This document shows, one piece after another, positions 9,184 to 16,980 of a stretch of 59,708 nt of DNA (position 1 is its first letter; each line of letters begins with the position of its first letter). A program made the position numbers and the translations under genes. Source of the DNA: JAVKNF01 sp031537795 (GTDB taxonomy: Bacteria > Pseudomonadota > Alphaproteobacteria > Rickettsiales > Deianiraeaceae). Location: NCBI GenBank assembly GCA_031537795.1, contig JAVKNF010000001.1, positions 1 through 59,708 on the forward strand, in the 5' to 3' direction. The notes under the pieces were generated by a model that saw only the letters and a program-made list of their open reading frames with translations, did not search any database and was not told the origin of the DNA.

Positions 9184-9212
9184 TTGACAATTATATGATT
9201 TAAAGACATTAT
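9184..9212 (+). promoter_or_regulatory. Probable aspS promoter
   Basis: A perfect TTGACA at 9184-9189, a 17-nt spacer and CATTAT at 9207-9212 (four of six consensus bases). The -10 box falls inside the left arm of the large palindrome at 9203-9238, so a protein bound there would block it. Confidence 0.5.
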
Positions 9213-9238
9213 TTATTATATTTAATAAATAATGTCTT
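9203..9238. promoter_or_regulatory. 16-bp perfect inverted repeat over the aspS start codon
   Basis: The arms at 9203-9218 and 9223-9238 are exact reverse complements around a TATT loop (9219-9222). The left arm overlaps the predicted -10 box; the right arm contains the aspS ATG (9232-9234). In RNA this would fold into a hairpin that buries the start codon; in DNA it is a good operator for a dimeric regulator. The perfection over 16 bp, including the paired GAC/GTC, makes chance unlikely even in AT-rich sequence. Confidence 0.75.
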
Positions 9239-11040
9239 GTTTCAAAGAGAATAAATACAGAACTCATACTTGTGGCGCATTAGATATAAATAGTAAAAAT
9301 ATAGAAGTTATACTTTCTGGCTGGATTCATAATTTAAGAGATCACGGAGGTCTAATATTTATTGATTTAAGAGACCATTTTGGTTTTACACAAATTGTAT
9401 TTGATGAATCTTATCTACAAAAAAAATCTGATATAGAAGAAATATCAAAATTACATTTAGAATCTGTAATCAAAATTAAAGGAACAGTGAAAGAAAGAGA
9501 GCAAAACACAAAAAATACAACAATTAAAACAGGTGAAATTGAAATAACGGTAAAGGAATTTGAGATTTTATCTAAATCGGAAATAATTCCATTTCAGATT
9601 AACAAAGAAGAAAAGGTTCATGAAGATCTAAGATTACAATATAGATATTTAGATTTAAGAACGAAAAAGATGCAAGAAAACATAATTTTAAGGTCAAAAG
9701 TTATTTCTTATATTAGGCAAATAATGATAGAAAAAGGATTTTTCGAATTTCAAACTCCAATTTTAACTGCATCTTCACCTGAGGGAGCTAGAGATTTTAT
9801 AGTGCCAAGTAGATTGAATAAAGGTAAATTTTACGCATTGCCACAAGCTCCTCAACAATTTAAACAAATATTAATGGCTTCAGGTTTCGACAGGTATTTC
9901 CAAATTGCTCCTTGTTTTAGGGACGAAGACCCTAGAGCTGATAGATCTCCTGGGGAATTTTATCAATTAGATATTGAAATGTCTTTTGTGGAACAGGAAG
10001 ATATTTTCCAAACAGTAGAACCTATAATGAGGGAGATTTTTGAAAAATTTGGCAAGAAAAAAATAAAAAAAGCCCCTTTTAAAAGAATACCTTATCTTGA
10101 TTCTATGTTAAAATATGGGAATGATAAACCAGATTTAAGAAACCCTATAGAGAATTGCAATGCAACTTCAATTTTTAGTGGTTCTGATTTTTCAATTTTT
10201 GCAAATGGAATTTCGAAAGGCGCTGTCGTTAGGGCTATTCCGGTGCCAAATGGTTCAAAACAAGCGAGAAGTTTTTTTGATAATATGATTAATTTTGCAA
10301 TAGAAAAAGGCGCAAAAGGTTTAGCTTATATAATTTTTGAAGAGAATGGAGAATTGAAGAGCCCGATTGCTAAATTTTTAACCGAAGATAGAACTCAAAA
10401 TTTAAAGAAATTAGCAAATTTAAAAGACGGAGATGCGGTATTTTTTTCTTGCGATAAAGAAGATATGGCTAATAAAATTGCTGGTTTTGTAAGGACTGAA
10501 GTTGCTAATCAACTTAATTTGATTGATAAAGATGAATTTAAATTCTGCTGGATTGTTGATTTTCCTTATTTTGAATGGAATTACGATGATAAGAAAATAG
10601 ATTTTACTCATAATCCTTTTTCTATGCCACAATGTGATTTAGATTTTTTGAATAGTGCAAAAAAAGAAGAACTTTTAAAACTAAAAGCATATCAATATGA
10701 TATAGTTTGCAATGGTTATGAACTTTCAAGTGGAGGAATTAGAAATTATAATTTAGACGTTCTTTATAAAGTATTTTCGATTGTTGGTTATGCAAAAGAA
10801 GAAGTGAATGATAAATTCTCTGCAATAATTAATGCTTTTAGATATGGTTGCCCTCCTCACGGCGGAATAGCTCCAGGTATTGACAGAATTCTTATGTTAT
10901 TGACAGATTCTGATTCTATAAGAGATGTAATAGCATTTCCAATGAATGGAAAAGCACAAGATTTAATGATGAACGCTCCTTCCTCTGTCACACATAAACA
11001 ACTTAAGGAATTAGGAATTGAAATAAAAGATAAAGAATAA
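9232..11040 (+). CDS. aspS: Aspartyl-tRNA synthetase, probably non-discriminating
   Basis: Class II synthetase of 602 aa, the usual bacterial length: N-terminal OB-fold anticodon domain, then motif 1, motif 2 (FRDEDPRADRSPGEFYQLDIEMSF region), the bacterial GAD insertion, and motif 3 near the C terminus (GGIAPGIDRILML). After GWIHNLRD comes His38, at the site where discriminating enzymes such as E. coli have Leu30; a His there followed by GG is the pattern of non-discriminating AspRS that also charge tRNA-Asn. This agrees with gatC in this window, which implies transamidation of Asp-tRNA-Asn. A 16-bp palindrome covers the start codon. The next gene starts 1 nt after the stop. Confidence 0.96.
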   Translation: MSCFKENKYRTHTCGALDINSKNIEVILSGWIHNLRDHGGLIFIDLRDHFGFTQIVFDESYLQKKSDIEEISKLHLESVIKIKGTVKEREQNTKNTTIKTGEIEITVKEFEILSKSEIIPFQINKEEKVHEDLRLQYRYLDLRTKKMQENIILRSKVISYIRQIMIEKGFFEFQTPILTASSPEGARDFIVPSRLNKGKFYALPQAPQQFKQILMASGFDRYFQIAPCFRDEDPRADRSPGEFYQLDIEMSFVEQEDIFQTVEPIMREIFEKFGKKKIKKAPFKRIPYLDSMLKYGNDKPDLRNPIENCNATSIFSGSDFSIFANGISKGAVVRAIPVPNGSKQARSFFDNMINFAIEKGAKGLAYIIFEENGELKSPIAKFLTEDRTQNLKKLANLKDGDAVFFSCDKEDMANKIAGFVRTEVANQLNLIDKDEFKFCWIVDFPYFEWNYDDKKIDFTHNPFSMPQCDLDFLNSAKKEELLKLKAYQYDIVCNGYELSSGGIRNYNLDVLYKVFSIVGYAKEEVNDKFSAIINAFRYGCPPHGGIAPGIDRILMLLTDSDSIRDVIAFPMNGKAQDLMMNAPSSVTHKQLKELGIEIKDKE

Positions 11041-11041
11041 A

Positions 11042-11866
11042 ATGTCGTATTGCTATAACAAAATAAAAGACACAATAGAAAAATATCCTTTTTTATTTAA
11101 GCGCTTATCAAAAATTAAACACCTTATAACATTTTCTACTTCTTATAATATTATTTTTAAGATTGAAAGAAGAGGATTCAAGCCTTCTAAAATTGTGAAT
11201 AAATATTTATATAATCTTCATGGAATTGAAATAGGAGCAAGTAAACAAAATTCATTTCATCTTAAAAGATCTATTAATGTTAATTTTGCAGATGACCCTG
11301 GAATTTGGGAGAATGATGGTTTTAAGAAAGAAATCGTAAATCTAGTAGCAAATGGAGATGACTTACCTTTTAAAGATGAAACATTAGATTATGTTCTATC
11401 TTCTCATGTTTTCGAGCATTTCTTCGACCCAATTAAGACATTAAATGAATGGATGAGAGTTGTTAAAAAAGGAGGATATGTTATTATGATTGTACCGCAT
11501 AAAGATAGAACATTTGATAAAGATAGAGAAGTAACAACTTTAAATGAATTAATAGATAGATCGGAAGGAAGATTGAAGATCTATGATTACATTTATATTG
11601 ATAATTTAGAAAAAAGCAAAGAGGTAAGAGGTAAAGATTATGAGAATAAAGGAAGAAACAATAGTGATATTTTTCAAAAAATACACAAAGATATCAATAT
11701 TCCTGAAGGCTACAGCAGATATAAAGAAGACGATCATCATCATTGGTCTGTTTGGAGAACTCAAGATATTTTAGATTTATGTAAATATATGAAACTTAAT
11801 GTAATAGAATATCAAAATATTGATGATAAGGTTGGAAACGGCTTTACTGTCGTTATTAGAAAATAA
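11042..11866 (+). CDS. SAM-dependent methyltransferase (methyltransferase domain 11 type)
   Basis: A 274-aa soluble protein. The centre carries a class I methyltransferase fold: LHGIEIGAS (motif I in degenerate form), VANGDDLPFKDETLDYVLSSHVFEHFFDPIKTLNEWMRVVKKGGYVIMIVPH (motifs II-III with the LPF.D...D.V.s.hvfEH pattern), followed by a family-typical late HHHWSVW segment. Related proteins often sit in polysaccharide or lipid modification loci; the substrate is not predictable. It starts 1 nt after aspS, so it is in the aspS transcript. It converges with the phospholipase gene 3 nt downstream. Confidence 0.75.
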   Translation: MSYCYNKIKDTIEKYPFLFKRLSKIKHLITFSTSYNIIFKIERRGFKPSKIVNKYLYNLHGIEIGASKQNSFHLKRSINVNFADDPGIWENDGFKKEIVNLVANGDDLPFKDETLDYVLSSHVFEHFFDPIKTLNEWMRVVKKGGYVIMIVPHKDRTFDKDREVTTLNELIDRSEGRLKIYDYIYIDNLEKSKEVRGKDYENKGRNNSDIFQKIHKDINIPEGYSRYKEDDHHHWSVWRTQDILDLCKYMKLNVIEYQNIDDKVGNGFTVVIRK

Positions 11867-11869
11867 AAT

Positions 11870-12445
11870 TTATTTAATTTTATTTCTCTTTAAATATTTC
11901 CTCTTACAGCTAATTCTATCTATTTTTTCTAGAATCATATTCTTGAAATAGCATTCAGAAACTTCTTTGTTATTTAATAGCCATAAATCTTGAAATCTCT
12001 GATTTAGAGTTTCTATATCTTGCTCGTTATTATTTATATTGCAATCTTCTGCATTTTTATTTGCCGCTGAATTTGTCCAGTTAAAACTTCCTTCAGAGGT
12101 ATATTTATTGTCAAATATTGCAAATTTATGATGCATAATTCGTTGCTTTGAATGAACTTTTACATCAAAACCATTATCATATAGGAACCTAACTTTAGAA
12201 GTTTTTCCAAAGGCTTGCGTTCTGTCTGTTAATATTCTAATTTTAACACTTCTCTCTTTTGCTTTTAATAATTCTTCTGCAATTTTTGTATTATTTATTG
12301 AATAAACTGCAATATCTATAGTTTCTAAAGATTCACTTATTAATTTTAGAATATTTTCTTCGCAATCTTTGCCAAATTTTACTTCAGCGACAATAGATTT
12401 AAGATGAAAGCAAAATATAATGATACAAAATAGAAGAAATTTCAT
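11870..12445 (-). CDS. Secreted phospholipase D / Nuc-type nuclease family protein
   Basis: A 191-aa protein with a signal peptide (MKFLLFCIIIFCFHLKSIVA) and one PLD domain. The single HKD motif reads HHKFAIFDNKYTSEGSFNWT (HxKxxxxD with the downstream GSxNWT), as in Nuc endonucleases that dimerise to form the active site. Rickettsiales carry a secreted PLD of this size that has been implicated in phagosome escape and membrane damage; whether this protein cuts lipid or nucleic acid cannot be decided from sequence. Its ATG overlaps the rimM stop by 4 nt, making it the last gene of the acpP-fabF-rimM transcription unit. Confidence 0.85.
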   Translation of the reverse strand: MKFLLFCIIIFCFHLKSIVAEVKFGKDCEENILKLISESLETIDIAVYSINNTKIAEELLKAKERSVKIRILTDRTQAFGKTSKVRFLYDNGFDVKVHSKQRIMHHKFAIFDNKYTSEGSFNWTNSAANKNAEDCNINNNEQDIETLNQRFQDLWLLNNKEVSECYFKNMILEKIDRISCKRKYLKRNKIK

Positions 12446-12963
12446 AAGAAGTCTTCCTTGGAAATATTTTTGATTAATACTTTATCTGCTTCAAAAATAC
12501 ATTCATCTGGGAAATTCTCCTCTGTAAATTCTTTCATTATAATGATGCCGCTATCTTTTGATTGAATTGAAATTAAAACTCCATTACCAAATTCTCCAAA
12601 ATCTATCACTGAACCTATAAATTCATTTTTCTCATTATAAACATTTAAATGCAATAGATCTTCTGGAATAAGATTGTATTTTATAAATTCTCTTTCAACA
12701 AAAAGTTTTTTATTGACGAATTTTTTTGCATCTTCTTCGGTTTCGGAATCTTTAATTTTGATAACTAATTTATCTTTTCCGTGTTGCCTGAATTCTAATA
12801 TCTCTAATTTTTCAGATTCTTCTAAATAAAAAATATTAATTTCTGACATAATTTTTAATATTTCAGATATATAAAAAATAAAAGTAGAATAACCTTTGAA
12901 CCCAAAAGGTTTTCCTATGCAACCTATTAAAATTAATTTTTTTCTATCTATATTTGGGTTCAT
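12442..12963 (-). CDS. rimM: Ribosome maturation factor RimM
   Basis: A 173-aa protein with the RimM layout: N-terminal GCIGKPFGFKGYSTFIFY (family GxIxkphGlkGevkv) and a C-terminal PRC-barrel with LLHLNVYNEKNEFIGSVIDFGEFGNGVLISI (family GxVxdvxxxgaxdvLxV). RimM binds ribosomal protein S19 and assists 30S head maturation. It overlaps the PLD gene by 4 nt and abuts fabF, with no gap between the fabF stop side and the rimM start. The usual partners trmD and rplS are not adjacent (rplS lies at 31.4 kb). Confidence 0.88.
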   Translation of the reverse strand: MNPNIDRKKLILIGCIGKPFGFKGYSTFIFYISEILKIMSEINIFYLEESEKLEILEFRQHGKDKLVIKIKDSETEEDAKKFVNKKLFVEREFIKYNLIPEDLLHLNVYNEKNEFIGSVIDFGEFGNGVLISIQSKDSGIIIMKEFTEENFPDECIFEADKVLIKNISKEDFL

Positions 12964-14244
12964 TTATATTTTAGATATCAAAACGCCTGCATTAGTACCT
13001 CCGAACCCGAAAGAATTTGATATTCCATAATTTGTATTTACTTTTTGTGAGTATTTTGAAATATTCATATCTTTTGCAAAATCATCTATATCCTCTAGAT
13101 TCAAATTCGCAGGAACAATCTCTTTATTTAGCATTTCTATTAATAAAATTGCTTCGATAGCAGAAATTGCACCTAACATATGCCCAGTAATTGATTTTGT
13201 AGCAGATAAAATTGGTTTATGGAAATTTTTACCAAATGCTTTCTTTATAGCTTTTGCTTCAATTTCATCTCCTATTTTTGTTGAAGTTGCGTGCATGTTT
13301 ATAATACCTATATCTTCTGGGTTTAATTTTGCATCTTTTATTAATTCTTCCATAATATAAGCCGCCCCTTCTCCCTCTTCATCTGGAGATGTAATATGAG
13401 AAACAAGAGAACTCATTGCCACAGATTTAATCTCTGCGATAGCTTTTGCTTTTCTCTTTTTAATTGAATCTTCACTTTCCAATATTAAAATTCCTGCTCC
13501 TTCACTAATAACAAAGCCATCTCTTTCTTTGTCAAAAGGTCTGCTAGCTTTTTTCGATTCTGAATTATATTTGGTGGAGAGAGCTTTCATTGCATCAAAA
13601 GCACCAATTCCAACCCTATTAACTGCAGCTTCAGTTCCCCCAACTACAACCATATCTAAAAAACCAGATTTAATCATTTGATAACCTAGCGCAATAGAAT
13701 GATTTGCACTTGAGCAAGCTGAAGAAACTCCAATTGTGGGACCTCTTAAATCATATCTCATGGCTATTAAAGAGGATGCCATGTTTATTATTCCGTATGG
13801 TATTGTAAAAGGAGAAATTTTTTTACTTGAACCAAAAGAAGAATCCTTTATTTGAATATTCAAGAATGCATTACTTAAAATATCTAACCCCCCAATTCCA
13901 CATCCAATTAATGAACCTATCTTTTCTTTTTTTATTTGCTTCTCATTTATTATATTATTTAGGTTAATTTTTCTAGCGGCTTCTTCAAATGCTATAATTG
14001 ACAATTTTAGGAATTTATCCATTCTGTTGTATTCTTTTTTATTAGGAAAAATTTCTAAAAAGAAATCATCCTGTTCATTTATATTACAAAAGCCAGAAAC
14101 ATTAGAATTTATACCGTCAATAGAGAAATTATTAGAGGTGTTCGTTATCATTGAATTACCTGAAAATACATCAGCAATTAAAGCAGAAGAACCTATCCCA
14201 GAAGGAGTTACAGCTCCGAAACTTGAAACAAAAACCCTTGTCAT
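12964..14244 (-). CDS. fabF: 3-oxoacyl-[acyl-carrier-protein] synthase II
   Basis: Type II fatty-acid elongation condensing enzyme, 426 aa. The catalytic triad is intact: nucleophile Cys177 in GVSSACSSANHSI, His318 in NMHATSTKIGD, and His355 in KSITGHMLGA. The GFGGTNAGVL ending is typical. It lies 21 nt downstream of acpP, its substrate carrier, and immediately upstream of rimM. fabF elongates acyl-ACP for phospholipid and lipid A chains. Confidence 0.96.
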   Translation of the reverse strand: MTRVFVSSFGAVTPSGIGSSALIADVFSGNSMITNTSNNFSIDGINSNVSGFCNINEQDDFFLEIFPNKKEYNRMDKFLKLSIIAFEEAARKINLNNIINEKQIKKEKIGSLIGCGIGGLDILSNAFLNIQIKDSSFGSSKKISPFTIPYGIINMASSLIAMRYDLRGPTIGVSSACSSANHSIALGYQMIKSGFLDMVVVGGTEAAVNRVGIGAFDAMKALSTKYNSESKKASRPFDKERDGFVISEGAGILILESEDSIKKRKAKAIAEIKSVAMSSLVSHITSPDEEGEGAAYIMEELIKDAKLNPEDIGIINMHATSTKIGDEIEAKAIKKAFGKNFHKPILSATKSITGHMLGAISAIEAILLIEMLNKEIVPANLNLEDIDDFAKDMNISKYSQKVNTNYGISNSFGFGGTNAGVLISKI

Positions 14245-14265
14245 TTAAAAAAAATTAAGAATTCT

Positions 14266-14514
14266 TTAATTTTTTTTATTTTCTATATACTCAACTATAG
14301 TTGCAATATTTGTTAATCTTTCAGCATCTTCATCTGGTATTTCTATTCCAAATTCTTCTTCTATTGCCATAATAACTTCAACTTTATCTAGACTGTCCAT
14401 TCCAAGATCTTGCAAATCTTTTGCTTTCTTTACTTCTTCTTCGGTTAAACTTAGTTGATTAACTAATATTTTTCTGATTTGATTTAAGATTTCCTGATTT
14501 AGTTCTGTGTTCAT
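14266..14514 (-). CDS. acpP: Acyl carrier protein
   Basis: Carrier of growing acyl chains in fatty-acid synthesis. Ser41 in the LGMDSLDKVE motif is the 4'-phosphopantetheine attachment site. The frame stays open to a TTG at 14559, but I choose the ATG at 14514 because it gives the family length (82 aa; usually 77-85) and the usual first helix, and GAAGAAA lies upstream as a possible ribosome site. Acidic, as expected. It is directly downstream of rnpB on the same strand and leads the acpP-fabF-rimM-PLD series. Confidence 0.95.
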   Translation of the reverse strand: MNTELNQEILNQIRKILVNQLSLTEEEVKKAKDLQDLGMDSLDKVEVIMAIEEEFGIEIPDEDAERLTNIATIVEYIENKKN

Positions 14515-14619
14515 AAATTCTATTTCTTCACAAATTAATTTTATATTTTTTATTTGCAAGTTTTTTTAAATAAGTCAGTATTATATAGCATAATTATTAT
14601 TCTTTACTCTTATTTATCT

Positions 14620-14957
14620 GAAGGTTTTCATAAGCCGGGTTCTGTTTATTTGGTTATTAATCTTTGACCCACAATCACTTGTGGAGTTTTGCGCTCTACC
14701 AAAACGAACTCAAGTGTAAGTATTTCGTTTAATTTGAGTTTGCTTGCAGTAGGGTTTGCTTATGCCAAAAATATCACTATTTTCGCGGTGAGCTCTTACC
14801 TCTCCTTTTCACCCTTACTAAATTATATTTACATACAATTAGCGGTTATTTTCTGTAGCACTTTCCGTACAGTCGCCTGTCCTAGAAGTTATCTAGTACT
14901 GTTCACTTGCCAAGCCCGGACTTTCCTCTGCTCCGCAGCAACCAATTGAAAACCTTC
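14620..14957 (-). ncRNA. rnpB: RNase P RNA (bacterial type A)
   Basis: Catalytic RNA of RNase P, which removes tRNA 5' leaders. Read on the minus strand, the conserved 5' core GCGGAGCAGAGGAAAGTCCG is present, then ACAGAAAATAACCGC, GGTGAAAAGG and GGTAAGAGCTCACCGCG (P10-P11 region), and the 3' core ACAGAACCCGGCTTATGA. The ends pair with each other (GAAGGTTTTCA with TGAAAACCTTC, helix P1), which sets the limits at 14957 and 14620, 338 nt. Its GC content is clearly above the flanks. This RNA accounts for most of the 527-nt stretch without protein genes between acpP and lpd; the rest (14958-15087) holds its promoter and the lpd leader. Confidence 0.97.
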
Positions 14958-14963
14958 GAATTA

Positions 14964-14992
14964 ATTTAAGAATAAATTTAATTTACTGTCAA
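14964..14992 (-). promoter_or_regulatory. rnpB promoter
   Basis: On the minus strand: TTGACA (14992-14987), a 17-nt spacer, TTAAAT (14969-14964), then 6 nt to the first G of RNase P RNA at 14957. The spacing puts the predicted +1 at the P1-defined 5' end, so the two observations support each other. Confidence 0.7.
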
Positions 14993-15087
14993 GGTTTTTT
15001 AAGATATAACTAATTATTCATTATTTTATATTTTTTTGTTTGATCTATCTTGCTTTTTAAACTAATAATATTAATTATTAACCTAAT

Positions 15088-16494
15088 ATGTATGATCTTT
15101 GTATTATAGGGGCTGGTCCAGGTGGCTATGTTTCTGCTATCAGAGCTTCTCAATTAGGTTTAAAAGTTTGCTTAATTGAAAAGGAAAATTTAGGAGGAGT
15201 TTGTTTAAATAAAGGATGCATCCCAACAAAAGCACTTTTACACTCTGTTAAAATTTTAAAGGAAATGAAATATAGCGAAGAATTTGGAATAACTTTTAAA
15301 GAAAGGCCTACAATAAACCTTAAGAAAATGATAGAGAGTTCAAGAGATGTTGTTTCGAAATTGAATAACGGAATAAAATATTTAATCCAAAAAAATAAAA
15401 TAGATTGCGTTCTTGGAGCTGCAAAATTTTTAAATAAAAATGAAATTGAAGTCTCTTTAATCGATAAAGAAGATGAAAAACAAAATATAAAAGCTAAAAA
15501 TTTTATTATAGCAACTGGAGCTTCTGCAAAAAATATTCCAAATTTAGAATTTAACGAAGATCTGATTTGTAGCGCAAAAGGAGCGATGTTAAAAGAAAAT
15601 ATTCCAAATTCAATTGTTATAATAGGTGGAGGTGTTATTGGTGTTGAGTTTGCTTCTTTCTATTCTGCATTAGGAGTTAAAATTTTAATTTTGGAAGCTA
15701 CAAATTCAATTTTATCAACAGAAGACAAAGAAATTAGAGATAGAATGATGAAAATTTTAAAAAAAGATAATATAGAAATTTTAACAAATTGCTTTGTTGA
15801 TAAAATTGAAGAGGCAAAAGACAAAAAAACAGTAAAAATACAATACAAAGAAAATGAAAATTTGAAGTCAATTACCGCAGATTTTTGTATTATTTCAATA
15901 GGTATAAAACCAAATACAGCAAATTTAGGCATTGAATCAATTGGAATAAAATTAAATAAATATAATTTTATAGAAGTCGATGAACATTGTAAAACAAATA
16001 TTGACAATATTTATGCAATAGGTGATGTGACAAATAAAACGCCTTGGCTTGCTCATAAAGCTTCTCATGAAGGTATTTTTGTGGCAGAACAAATTGCAAA
16101 AAGAACTAATCATAAAATAAATTATAATAATATCCCAAGTTGTATCTATTCTTATCCTCAAGTTGCAAGTATTGGCTTAAATGAGGAAAAAGTAAAAGAA
16201 ATGAATTTAGACTATAAAATTGGTAAATTTAATGCAGAAGGTTGCGGCAAAGCAATAGCCAGTAAAGATGAGGATGCATTTGTGAAAATTATATTCGAAA
16301 AAAATACAGGTGAGATTTTAGGTTGTCATATTATATCAAATGATGCGAGCGAAATGATTCATTCAATATCAATTGCTAAAAATTCAGAATTAACAAATCT
16401 TGATATTATAGAGAGTATATTTCCTCACCCTTCTATCAGTGAAATGATCCACGAGGCCACTCTGGATGCAGATAAAATAGGTATTCATATTTAA
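15088..16494 (+). CDS. lpdA: Dihydrolipoyl dehydrogenase (E3)
   Basis: FAD disulfide oxidoreductase that reoxidises dihydrolipoyl groups of 2-oxoacid dehydrogenase complexes; 468 aa, normal length. The N-terminal FAD site is IIGAGPGGYVSAIRASQLG; the redox-active disulfide lies in GGVCLNKGCIPTKALL; the NAD site is IIGGGVIGVEFASFYSALG; YAIGDVTNKTPWLAHKASHEG is the second FAD motif; HPSISEMIHEA near the C terminus supplies the catalytic His-Glu pair. Rickettsiales often have two copies (for pyruvate and 2-oxoglutarate dehydrogenase); this copy is not next to E1/E2 genes. mnhB-like follows after 6 nt. Confidence 0.95.
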   Translation: MYDLCIIGAGPGGYVSAIRASQLGLKVCLIEKENLGGVCLNKGCIPTKALLHSVKILKEMKYSEEFGITFKERPTINLKKMIESSRDVVSKLNNGIKYLIQKNKIDCVLGAAKFLNKNEIEVSLIDKEDEKQNIKAKNFIIATGASAKNIPNLEFNEDLICSAKGAMLKENIPNSIVIIGGGVIGVEFASFYSALGVKILILEATNSILSTEDKEIRDRMMKILKKDNIEILTNCFVDKIEEAKDKKTVKIQYKENENLKSITADFCIISIGIKPNTANLGIESIGIKLNKYNFIEVDEHCKTNIDNIYAIGDVTNKTPWLAHKASHEGIFVAEQIAKRTNHKINYNNIPSCIYSYPQVASIGLNEEKVKEMNLDYKIGKFNAEGCGKAIASKDEDAFVKIIFEKNTGEILGCHIISNDASEMIHSISIAKNSELTNLDIIESIFPHPSISEMIHEATLDADKIGIHI

Positions 16495-16500
16495 AACTAT

Positions 16501-16980
16501 ATGACAGAAGATCAATCCACTGAATTAGAGAAATTTCAAAAATATTTCAAAGAAGATCATCTTATTGTTCATAATTTATCAAAAATATTATTTTTAATTT
16601 TATTAGTTTTTGGTTTTTATATTCATATACACGGAGGAATCAGACCGGGTGGAGGATTTCAATCTGGAATTATATTTTGTATAGCTATAATATCTCATGA
16701 CTTATTAATGTACCAGAATCATTACAAAGATCTATTTATAGAAAAAATCAAAGTTCAATATTTCATATTCTCTGGCTTAATCTTATTTGGAGTGATACTT
16801 CTGTCTTCTTGTTTAAATTTGAAAAATTATGCATTTTATAATATAAAGAATATTAAATTATTTAACTCTTTAAATGTATTCTTCTTTGAAATCGCAATAT
16901 CTTTAATTGTATTCTCAAGCTTTATAATTATATTTAAAAATATGTTTCAATTATTGAAGAAAGTAGATATCTTTAAATAA
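16501..16980 (+). CDS. MnhB/MrpB-like Na+/H+ antiporter subunit
   Basis: A 159-aa membrane protein with four hydrophobic segments. The signature of the MnhB domain is clear: FGFYIHIHGGIRPGGGFQSGIIFCIAII (family l.G.....PGGGFqgGvi.a). MnhB is one of six or seven subunits of Mrp-type antiporters or a piece of complex-I-like ion translocators. Only this subunit is seen here, directly after lpd (6-nt gap), so the other subunits must be elsewhere or lost. It converges with the 737-aa unknown gene, the coding ends overlapping by 8 nt. Confidence 0.75.
   Translation: MTEDQSTELEKFQKYFKEDHLIVHNLSKILFLILLVFGFYIHIHGGIRPGGGFQSGIIFCIAIISHDLLMYQNHYKDLFIEKIKVQYFIFSGLILFGVILLSSCLNLKNYAFYNIKNIKLFNSLNVFFFEIAISLIVFSSFIIIFKNMFQLLKKVDIFK

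Noticed and set aside
11870..12445. PLD gene as a toxin-antitoxin or mobile element component
   Set aside because: It is an ordinary last gene of the acpP-fabF-rimM series, with no partner or element ends.
14689..14949. 86-codon plus-strand open frame
   Set aside because: It lies entirely within RNase P RNA on the opposite strand; the conserved RNA elements explain the sequence.
15660..16007. 115-codon minus-strand frame
   Set aside because: Antisense shadow within lpd, no start context and no motif.
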